Under the pieces are notes generated by a model that worked only from the letters and a program-made list of their open reading frames with translations, searched no databases and was not told the origin of the DNA. DNA of 64,000 nt from Pseudomonas sp. KUIN-1 (GTDB taxonomy: Bacteria; Pseudomonadota; Gammaproteobacteria; Pseudomonadales; Pseudomonadaceae), in NCBI RefSeq assembly GCF_009176725.1, contig NZ_AP020337.1, forward strand, positions 4,905,501 to 4,969,500, in the 5' to 3' direction. Shown piece after piece: positions 34,572 to 41,744 of this stretch (the first letter of the stretch is position 1; each line of letters begins with the position of its first letter). The position numbers were made by a program, and so were the translations under genes.

Positions 34572-35987
34572 GTGAAAACAACTAGCACTGCGTTATTGGC
34601 ATTGTCTCTCTCGTCGTTTGGCGCACTGGTTCAGGCTGAACCGGCAAGCCAGACGTTCGTACCGACCGAGCTGAGTTCAAAGAATGCACAGGCCGACGCC
34701 AACGGTTTTATCGAAGATCAACACCTGACCGGCACGACCCGTAACTGGTACGCCAATGAACTCAAACGTCGCGGCGAAGTGTTCCGCTACAACGACAACG
34801 GCATTGCCGAGCAGACCTCGCGTCGTATCAACTGGCAGCAGGGCACCATCGTCAACTACACCTCGGGTTACACCCAGGGTGTTGTAGGTTTCTCCACCGA
34901 ACTGGCGCTGTACAACGCCATTGCGCTGGACCGTGACACCGACGACTTTGCCGGCAACTCCAACCGTACCCTGGCACACAGCGACGGCGATGCAGTCGGT
35001 CAGTGGAGCAAGATGGGCCTGGGTAACGTCAAGGCGCGGGTTTCCAACACCGTACTGACCATGGGTCGCCAATCGGTGAACACCCCGGTCATCGCCTTCA
35101 TCGGCAACCGCGCACTGCCCTCCAGCTTCCAGGGTGTTGCCGTACAGAGCGACGAGCTGAATAACCTGTCCTTTCAAGCCGGTAGTTTCGACCGCGTATC
35201 GCCACGTATGGAGCAGAGCCTGGACAAGTTCCGCTCCGAGTACGGTGATCGCAGCCAGACCGCGGACCGTCTGGACATGTTCGGCGCTGACTACAAGCCG
35301 ACCGACAGCCTGACAACCAGCTTTTACGCATCGAATCTGGAAGATTTCTGGCACCAGTACTACTTCGGTTTCACCCACGAACTGGGTGACAGCAAGGCGC
35401 TGGCGCTCAGCACCAACCTGAACTACTACAAGACCAAGGACTCCGGTCAAAGCAAACAGGGCCCTATCGACAACGATACCTACAGCCTGTCCTTCACCGG
35501 TACACACAATGCTCACAGCATCAGCCTTGCCTATCAGCAAGTATCTGGCGATGAGTACTTCGACTATGCGCACGACACCAACGCGATCTTCCTGGCCAAC
35601 TCCCTGCTCTCGGACTTCAACGGCCCGAACGAGAAATCCCTGCAGATCGCCTACGTACTGAACATGGCCGAATACGGCGTGCCGGGTCTGAAATTCAACA
35701 TCTACCAGGCTCGTGGCTGGGACATCGACGGCACCAAATACAAAGGCAACGTCTACGGCGACGTCCAGACCATCAATGGCGTTCGGACACCGAGCGGCGT
35801 AAACGCAATGGACGGCGAGACTCACTACGAATACGGTATCGGTACGTCGTACTCCGTGCAGTCCGGCCCGCTCAAGGCTACTGCCATCCGCGCCACTTAC
35901 ACCACCCACCGCGCCAGCGAGAATCAGGCTGATGGCAACATCAACGAATTCCGTCTGGTGACCACCGTTCCGTTCAACATTCTTTAA
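34572..35987 (+). CDS. opdP: OprD-family outer-membrane porin (OpdP-like)
   Basis: Outer-membrane channel of 471 residues, a size typical of OprD porins. It has a signal peptide (MKTTSTALLALSLSSFGALV, cleavage after QAE/EPAS). Visible family blocks are GFIEDQHLTGTTRNWYANE near residue 45, VLTMGRQSVNTPVIAF and the C-terminal strand ending FRLVTTVPFNIL. The start codon is GTG with GGGAGC upstream. Its place between dipeptide-binding protein genes supports a role in letting peptides across the outer membrane, as for OpdP, which takes up glycine-glutamate in P. aeruginosa. Confidence 0.92.
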   Translation: MKTTSTALLALSLSSFGALVQAEPASQTFVPTELSSKNAQADANGFIEDQHLTGTTRNWYANELKRRGEVFRYNDNGIAEQTSRRINWQQGTIVNYTSGYTQGVVGFSTELALYNAIALDRDTDDFAGNSNRTLAHSDGDAVGQWSKMGLGNVKARVSNTVLTMGRQSVNTPVIAFIGNRALPSSFQGVAVQSDELNNLSFQAGSFDRVSPRMEQSLDKFRSEYGDRSQTADRLDMFGADYKPTDSLTTSFYASNLEDFWHQYYFGFTHELGDSKALALSTNLNYYKTKDSGQSKQGPIDNDTYSLSFTGTHNAHSISLAYQQVSGDEYFDYAHDTNAIFLANSLLSDFNGPNEKSLQIAYVLNMAEYGVPGLKFNIYQARGWDIDGTKYKGNVYGDVQTINGVRTPSGVNAMDGETHYEYGIGTSYSVQSGPLKATAIRATYTTHRASENQADGNINEFRLVTTVPFNIL

Positions 35988-35997
35988 GCGGTCCCGT

Positions 35998-36028
35998 AGC
36001 CGCGGCTGACACAGGGTCAGTCACGGCT
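35998..36028 (+). other. intercistronic hairpin after the porin gene
   Basis: AGCCG-c-GGCTGAC pairs with GTCAGTC-a-CGGCT around a five-base loop, 10 bases past the porin stop. Only a short TTCTTCG follows. Confidence 0.65.
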
Positions 36029-36053
36029 TCTTCGATCAACAAGGAGGCTTCTA

Positions 36054-37649
36054 TTGAAACTGCTATCGCTCCGCGCGTCGATTGCCATTGCGCTGCTTAG
36101 CGCCGCCGCAACCGTTTCGGCCAAACCGCTGGTGGTCTGCACCGAAGCGAGCCCTGAAGGTTTCGATATCGTGCAGTACACGACCGCCGTCACGGCAGAT
36201 GCCTCGGCCGAAACCATTCTTGAACGTCTGGTAGCGTTCACCCCAGGCACCACTGATACCGTACCGGGCCTGGCTGAAAGCTGGGACATCAGCCCCGACG
36301 GTCTGACGTACACTTTCAAACTGCGAAAGGGCGTCAAATTCCAGACCACCGACTACTTCAAGCCCACCCGCGAAATGAATGCCGATGACGTGGTCTGGAG
36401 CTTCAAGCGCCAGTTGGACCCCAAGCATCCGTGGCACGCACTTTCGCTGGTCGGCTACCCCTATTTTGAAAGCATGGGCTTCCAGAACTTGCTCAAGGAC
36501 GTCGAAAAAGTTGACGACTCCACCGTCAAGTTCACCCTTGCGCATCCCGAGTCGCCATTCCTGCGTGATCTGGCGATGCCGTTCACCTCGATCTATTCCG
36601 CCGAATACGCCGACCAGTTGCTCAAGAGCAACAAGACCGCCGAACTCAACAGCAAACCGATTGGCACCGGCCCGTTCATCCTGACTCGCTATGCCAAGGA
36701 TGCCCAAGTCCGCTATAAAGCCAACCCGAATTACTGGAAAGGCAAAGTGCCGAGTGAAGCACTGATCTTTGCCATCACTCTGGACAACAACACACGCCTG
36801 CAAAAGCTCAAGGCGAATGAATGTCAGGTTGCGCTTTACCCAAAACCTGACGATATTGCCAACATCAAGGCTGACCCCAATCTCAAGATCGACGAGATGG
36901 AGTCCATGATGACCAGCTACCTGGCCATGAACACCTCGCACAAATACCTGAGCGATGTGCGCGTGCGGCAGGCGATCAATCTGGCCTTCGACAAGAAATC
37001 GTACATCAGGGCACTGTTTGGCGAAGGCAAGGCCACTGAGGGTGTAGGCCCGTATCCACCGACCATGATGGGTTACGACACCGCTAGCAAGAGCCCCGCA
37101 TACGATCCTGACAAGGCCCGTGCGCTGCTCAAGGAAGCCGGCGTACCTGAGGGTCAGGTATTCACCCTGTTTGCTCGAAATGGCGGCGCGGTGACCAACC
37201 CGAACCCGATGGTAGGCGCACAGATGCTTCAGTCGGACATGGCCAAGGTCGGGATCAAGATAGACATTCGCATCATGGAATGGGGCGAAATGCTCAAGCG
37301 CGCCAAAAATGGCGAACACGACATGGTTTTTGCCGGATGGGCTGGCGACAATGGCGACCCGGATAACTTCCTCACGCCCAACCTGAGCTGTGACGCGGCC
37401 AAAAATGGCGAGAACTATGCCCGCTGGTGCAACAACGCGTTCGAGGACGCAATCACTCAAGCACGAAAAATAACCGAACCGGCGGAACGTGCCGCCCTCT
37501 ATAAGCAGGCTCAACAAGTGTTCAATCAAGAACAGCCCTGGATCAGCCTGGCTTACCCGAAACTTTTCGTTGCAATGCGCAAAGATGTCGAAGGCTTTAA
37601 AATAAGCCCTTTGACCAATAACAACTTCGCCACTACCCAGGTGAAGTAG
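36054..37649 (+). CDS. dppA: dipeptide ABC transporter substrate-binding protein, copy 4
   Basis: A 531-residue binding protein and the most divergent of the four. Its signal peptide (LRASIAIALLSAAATVSA) is followed by KPLVVCTEASPEGFDIVQYT, and the C-terminal motif reads GWAGDNGDPDNFLTPNLSCD. The start codon is TTG at 36054, supported by a perfect AAGGAGG six bases upstream. It lies 75 bases before dppB, so it is the likely cognate partner of the permease. It corresponds in position to dppA4 of P. aeruginosa (from memory). Confidence 0.92.
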   Translation: MKLLSLRASIAIALLSAAATVSAKPLVVCTEASPEGFDIVQYTTAVTADASAETILERLVAFTPGTTDTVPGLAESWDISPDGLTYTFKLRKGVKFQTTDYFKPTREMNADDVVWSFKRQLDPKHPWHALSLVGYPYFESMGFQNLLKDVEKVDDSTVKFTLAHPESPFLRDLAMPFTSIYSAEYADQLLKSNKTAELNSKPIGTGPFILTRYAKDAQVRYKANPNYWKGKVPSEALIFAITLDNNTRLQKLKANECQVALYPKPDDIANIKADPNLKIDEMESMMTSYLAMNTSHKYLSDVRVRQAINLAFDKKSYIRALFGEGKATEGVGPYPPTMMGYDTASKSPAYDPDKARALLKEAGVPEGQVFTLFARNGGAVTNPNPMVGAQMLQSDMAKVGIKIDIRIMEWGEMLKRAKNGEHDMVFAGWAGDNGDPDNFLTPNLSCDAAKNGENYARWCNNAFEDAITQARKITEPAERAALYKQAQQVFNQEQPWISLAYPKLFVAMRKDVEGFKISPLTNNNFATTQVK

Positions 37650-37657
37650 AAAAATAA

Positions 37658-37689
37658 TCCGGCGAGCTCATAACCCGAGACTCGCCGGA
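37658..37689 (+). other. intercistronic hairpin between dppA copy 4 and dppB
   Basis: TCCGGCGAG and CTCGCCGGA form a perfect 9-bp stem with a 14-base loop, about nine bases past the stop. No T-run follows. Confidence 0.7.
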
Positions 37690-37723
37690 GCACGCCTAAC
37701 CGGCTGATGAGGTACACACCAAG

Positions 37724-38734
37724 ATGTTTAGTTTTATCGCCCGCCGAGTGGGGTTGCTGATACCCACTTTCTTCGGCATCACCTTATTGACCTTCGCCCT
37801 GATTCGTCTGATTCCGGGCGATCCGGTCGAAGTCATGATGGGTGAGCGCCGTGTCGATCCGGAAATGCACGCTCAGGCCATGGAGCGTCTGGGTCTGAAC
37901 AAACCCCTCTACGCCCAGTACATCGATTACATCGGCAAGCTCGCCCAGGGCGACCTCGGTGAATCGCTGCGTACGCGCACCAGTGTCTGGTCCGAATTCA
38001 CTTCGCTGTTCCCGGCAACCCTGGAGTTGTCGCTGGCGGCGCTGATTTTCGCGGGTATTCTCGGCCTGCTGGCCGGGGTGATCGCCGCACTCAAGCGAGG
38101 GTCCCTGTTCGACCATGGGGTCATGGGGATTTCCCTCGCCGGTTATTCCATGCCGATCTTCTGGTGGGGCCTGATCCTCATCATGTTCTTCTCGGTAACG
38201 CTGGGCTGGACCCCGGTTTCCGGGCGCATCGACCTGCTGTACGACATTCCGCCGGTCACCGGCTTCATGCTGATCGACACGCTGCTCAGTGACGAACAGG
38301 GTTCGTTCCTCGATGCCCTGCACCACATGATTCTGCCGGCCATCGTACTGGGCACCATCCCGCTCGCGGTGATCGCCCGGATGACTCGCTCGTCGATGCT
38401 CGAAGTGCTGCGTGAAGACTACGTGCGTACCGCCAGAGCCAAAGGCCTGTCGCCTGCCCGTGTGGTATTCGTTCATGGCCTGCGCAATGCGCTGATTCCG
38501 GTACTGACCGTGTTCGGTCTGCAAATCGGTACCTTGCTGGCCGGTGCGGTACTGACCGAAACGATCTTCTCCTGGCCGGGTATCGGCAAGTGGTTGATCG
38601 AAGCCATTGGCGCCCGGGACTACCCGGTCGTGCAAAACGGCATTCTGCTGATCGCCTGTCTGGTGATCCTGGTCAATTTCGTGGTGGATATCCTCTACGG
38701 CTTTGCCAACCCACGCATTCGTCACCAGCGCTGA
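37724..38734 (+). CDS. dppB: dipeptide ABC transporter permease DppB
   Basis: Inner-membrane permease of 336 residues, the usual DppB size. Motifs include ALIRLIPGDPVEVMMGER near the N-terminus, ERLGLNKPLYAQYIDYIGKLAQGDLG, the EAA loop ARAKGLSPARVVFVHGLRNALIP and the terminal NFVVDILYGFANPRIR. About six membrane helices are present. It pairs with DppC to form the channel served by the four binding proteins. Confidence 0.95.
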   Translation: MFSFIARRVGLLIPTFFGITLLTFALIRLIPGDPVEVMMGERRVDPEMHAQAMERLGLNKPLYAQYIDYIGKLAQGDLGESLRTRTSVWSEFTSLFPATLELSLAALIFAGILGLLAGVIAALKRGSLFDHGVMGISLAGYSMPIFWWGLILIMFFSVTLGWTPVSGRIDLLYDIPPVTGFMLIDTLLSDEQGSFLDALHHMILPAIVLGTIPLAVIARMTRSSMLEVLREDYVRTARAKGLSPARVVFVHGLRNALIPVLTVFGLQIGTLLAGAVLTETIFSWPGIGKWLIEAIGARDYPVVQNGILLIACLVILVNFVVDILYGFANPRIRHQR

Positions 38735-38744
38735 GATCATCGAT

Positions 38745-39656
38745 ATGAGCACCCCTACTCCTGCGGTAGCAGTCGATCAAAGCCTGCTTTACCCATCCCC
38801 GTACAAAGAATTCTGGCAAGCCTTCTCGAAAAACAAAGGCGCGGTTGCCGGCCTGCTGTTCATGATCCTGATCGTGTTCTGCGCCCTGTTCGCGCCCTGG
38901 GTTGCACCCCATGACCCGAGCGAGCAATACCGCGACTTCCTGCTGACGCCTCCGGTGTGGCTCGAAGGCGGCCAATGGCAATTCATCCTCGGTACCGACG
39001 AACTGGGCCGCGATCTGCTGTCACGTCTGATCCAGGGTTCGCGCCTGTCGCTGCTGATCGGTCTGGCATCGGTGGTCATGTCGCTGATCCCCGGCATTCT
39101 GCTGGGCCTGCTGGCGGGCTTCTTCCCTCGCGTGCTCGGCCCTTCGGTGATGCGCCTGATGGACATCATGCTCGCCCTGCCTTCGCTGCTGCTGGCTGTG
39201 GCCATCGTGGCGATCCTCGGCCCAGGCCTGATCAATACCGTAATCGCCATCGCCATCGTGTCGCTGCCTTCCTATGTTCGTCTGACCCGCGCTGCGGTGA
39301 TGGGCGAGCTGAACCGCGACTACGTGACGGCTGCCCGTCTGGCTGGCGCCACACTGCCACGCCTGATGTTCATCACCGTGCTGCCCAACTGCATGGCACC
39401 GCTGATCGTTCAGGCGACCCTGAGCTTCTCGTCGGCGATTCTCGATGCCGCAGCGCTGGGCTTCCTGGGTCTGGGCGTACAGCCACCGACGCCTGAGTGG
39501 GGCACCATGCTCGCCTCGGCGCGCGACTACATCGAACGTGCCTGGTGGGTCGTGAGCCTGCCCGGTCTGACCATTTTGCTCAGCGTGCTGGCAATCAACC
39601 TGATGGGCGACGGTCTGCGCGATGCGCTGGACCCGAAACTCAAGAACGCCGCCTGA
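38745..39656 (+). CDS. dppC: dipeptide ABC transporter permease DppC
   Basis: Second permease, 303 residues from ATG 38745 (MSTPTPAVAVDQSL). OppC_N-type features include FWQAFSKNKGAVAGLLFMIL and the ILGTDELGRDLLSRLIQGSR motif. The transport domain has AARLAGATLPRLMFITVLPN as EAA loop and ends LMGDGLRDALDPKLK. The in-frame ATG at 38703 lies inside dppB and is rejected. It starts 10 bases after the dppB stop. Confidence 0.94.
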   Translation: MSTPTPAVAVDQSLLYPSPYKEFWQAFSKNKGAVAGLLFMILIVFCALFAPWVAPHDPSEQYRDFLLTPPVWLEGGQWQFILGTDELGRDLLSRLIQGSRLSLLIGLASVVMSLIPGILLGLLAGFFPRVLGPSVMRLMDIMLALPSLLLAVAIVAILGPGLINTVIAIAIVSLPSYVRLTRAAVMGELNRDYVTAARLAGATLPRLMFITVLPNCMAPLIVQATLSFSSAILDAAALGFLGLGVQPPTPEWGTMLASARDYIERAWWVVSLPGLTILLSVLAINLMGDGLRDALDPKLKNAA

Positions 39657-39666
39657 GGAGATTCGC

Positions 39667-40635
39667 ATGTCACTTCTTGAAATCAAGAATCTCAACGTCC
39701 GCTTCGGCGACGCCAAGGCCGTACCTGTTGTGGACGGCCTGTCCCTGAGCGTCGAAAAGGGAGAAGTACTGGCCATCGTCGGCGAATCGGGTTCCGGTAA
39801 ATCGGTGACCATGATGGCGCTGATGGGGCTGATCGACTCCCCCGGCATCATCACCGCCGACGCGCTCAATTTCGACGGCAACGACCTGCTCAAGCTCAAC
39901 TCGCGGCAGCGTCGACGCATCATCGGCAAAGACCTGGCGATGGTCTTTCAGGACCCGATGACCGCTCTGAACCCCAGCTATACCGTGGGTTTCCAGATCG
40001 AGGAAGTGCTGCGCCAGCACCTGAACATGTCGGGCAAGGCCGCACGCCAGCGTGCACTGGAACTGCTGGAAAAGGTCGAGATCCCTGGCGCCGCTGCGCG
40101 CCTGAATGCCTACCCGCACCAACTGTCCGGTGGCATGAGCCAGCGTGTGGCGATTGCCATGGCGATTGCCGGCGAACCGAAACTGCTGATCGCCGACGAA
40201 CCGACTACCGCGCTGGACGTGACCATCCAGGCGCAGATCATGGAGCTGCTGCTGAGCCTGCAAAAAGAGCAGGACATGGCACTGGTGCTGATCACTCACG
40301 ACCTGGCTGTCGTGGCCGAAACCGCCCAGCGAGTCTGCGTGATGTACGCCGGTCAGGCCGTCGAAGTCGGTCAGGTGCCTGGGCTGTTCGATGTCCCTGC
40401 CCACCCGTACAGCGAAGCCTTGCTGGCCGCCATTCCCGAGCACAGCATGGGCGCCGAGCGCCTCGCCACGCTGCCGGGCATGGTCCCGGGCCGCTATGAC
40501 CGTCCACAGGGTTGCCTGCTGTCTCCGCGCTGCCCGTACGTACGCGACAACTGCCGTACCGAACGCCCTGCCCTTGATCCCAAGGCGCACAGCCTGGCGC
40601 GCTGCTTCTATCCCTTGAATCAGGAGGTGGCGTAA
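39667..40635 (+). CDS. dppD: dipeptide ABC transporter ATP-binding protein DppD
   Basis: Cytoplasmic ATPase of 322 residues. Walker A is GESGSGKSV, the signature LSGGMSQR, Walker B LLIADEPTTALDVT; the C-terminal oligo_HPY part ends with GCLLSPRCPYVRDNC. GAGGAG stands six bases before ATG 39667. It starts 10 bases after dppC and its stop overlaps the dppF start. Confidence 0.95.
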   Translation: MSLLEIKNLNVRFGDAKAVPVVDGLSLSVEKGEVLAIVGESGSGKSVTMMALMGLIDSPGIITADALNFDGNDLLKLNSRQRRRIIGKDLAMVFQDPMTALNPSYTVGFQIEEVLRQHLNMSGKAARQRALELLEKVEIPGAAARLNAYPHQLSGGMSQRVAIAMAIAGEPKLLIADEPTTALDVTIQAQIMELLLSLQKEQDMALVLITHDLAVVAETAQRVCVMYAGQAVEVGQVPGLFDVPAHPYSEALLAAIPEHSMGAERLATLPGMVPGRYDRPQGCLLSPRCPYVRDNCRTERPALDPKAHSLARCFYPLNQEVA

Positions 40636-41609
40636 TGAGCGTCGTACTGACCGCCCGCGACCTTACCCGTCACTACGAAGTTTCCCGCGGCCTGTTCAAG
40701 GGCTCGGCGCTGGTGCGTGCGCTTAACGGGGTGTCCTTTGAACTGGAAGCCGGCAAGACTCTGGCTGTGGTCGGCGAGTCCGGCTGTGGCAAATCGACAC
40801 TGGCGCGCGCGCTGACACTGATTGAAGAGCCGTCATCCGGCTCGCTCAAAATCGCCGGTCAGGAAGTTGCCGGGGCCAGCAAGGCCGAGCGCAAGCAGTT
40901 GCGCAAGGACGTGCAGATGGTCTTCCAGAGCCCTTATGCCTCGCTCAACCCAAGGCAGAAAGTCGGGGATCAGCTCGGCGAGCCGCTGCTGATCAACACC
41001 AATCTGTCGGCCGCCGAACGCCGCGAGAAAGTGCAGGCGATGATGGCCCAGGTCGGTTTGCGCCCTGAGCACTATCAGCGCTACCCGCACATGTTCTCCG
41101 GCGGTCAGCGTCAGCGTATCGCGCTGGCCAGGGCAATGATGCTGCAGCCCAAAGTGCTGGTAGCGGACGAGCCGACTTCAGCGCTGGACGTATCGATTCA
41201 GGCCCAGGTACTGAACCTGTTCATGGACCTGCAGCAGGAATTCAACACCGCCTATGTGTTCATCTCCCACAACCTGTCGGTGGTGCGTCATGTCGCCGAT
41301 ACGGTATTGGTGATGTACCTGGGCCGGCCTGCGGAAATGGGTCCCAAGGAAGAGATCTACAACCGTCCGCTGCACCCGTACACGCAGGCGCTGCTGTCGG
41401 CGACCCCGACCATCCACCCGGACCCGCTCAAGCCGAAGATCAAGATCGTCGGCGAGCTGCCCAATCCGCTCAACCCGCCAAGCGGCTGCGCCTTCCACAA
41501 GCGCTGCCCCTATGCGACCGAGCGTTGTGCAGCCGAAGTGCCGGAGCTGCGTCTGGTGGATAACCGCCAGGTGGCGTGCCATTACGCCGAGCAATTCGTA
41601 GCGGCGTAG
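40635..41609 (+). CDS. dppF: dipeptide ABC transporter ATP-binding protein DppF
   Basis: Second ATPase, 324 residues. Walker A is GESGCGKST, the signature FSGGQRQR, Walker B VLVADEPTSALDVS; the C-terminal GCAFHKRCPYATERC is the conserved cysteine motif. Its ATG shares one base with the dppD stop (TAATG), with GGAGG in the end of dppD serving as ribosome site. It is the last gene of the dipeptide locus and is followed within five bases by a heptanucleotide tandem repeat. Confidence 0.95.
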   Translation: MSVVLTARDLTRHYEVSRGLFKGSALVRALNGVSFELEAGKTLAVVGESGCGKSTLARALTLIEEPSSGSLKIAGQEVAGASKAERKQLRKDVQMVFQSPYASLNPRQKVGDQLGEPLLINTNLSAAERREKVQAMMAQVGLRPEHYQRYPHMFSGGQRQRIALARAMMLQPKVLVADEPTSALDVSIQAQVLNLFMDLQQEFNTAYVFISHNLSVVRHVADTVLVMYLGRPAEMGPKEEIYNRPLHPYTQALLSATPTIHPDPLKPKIKIVGELPNPLNPPSGCAFHKRCPYATERCAAEVPELRLVDNRQVACHYAEQFVAA

Positions 41610-41613
41610 CTGG

Positions 41614-41679
41614 AAGCTACAAGCTACAAGCTACAAGCTACAAGCTACAAGCTACAAGCTACAAGCTACAAGCTACAAG
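41614..41679. repeat. 7-bp tandem repeat (AAGCTAC) x 9
   Basis: Nine perfect copies of AAGCTAC plus a partial AAG follow the dppF stop codon by only four bases. The array abuts a dispersed palindrome copy at 41683. AGCT inside each unit is palindromic. Perfect identity suggests recent slippage and copy-number variation between strains. Confidence 0.95.
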
Positions 41680-41682
41680 ACT

Positions 41683-41735
41683 ATCGTGCCCACGCTCCAG
41701 CGTGGGCACGCAGTTCTGGACGCTCTGCGTCCGAT
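41683..41735. repeat. dispersed double-palindrome repeat, inverted orientation
   Basis: TATCGTG, the palindrome CCCACGCTCCAGCGTGGG and then GGACGCTCTGCGTCC, the same modules as the other copies. It lies between the convergent dppF and flavoprotein genes. Confidence 0.8.
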
Positions 41736-41744
41736 CTTCGCTAG

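Noticed and set aside
34677..35909. 410-residue open frame opposite the porin gene
   Set aside because: Shadow of the OprD-family porin, which has a signal peptide and porin motifs.
41614..41679. CRISPR array
   Set aside because: The heptanucleotide repeats have no spacers and no cas genes are present; it is a simple tandem repeat.
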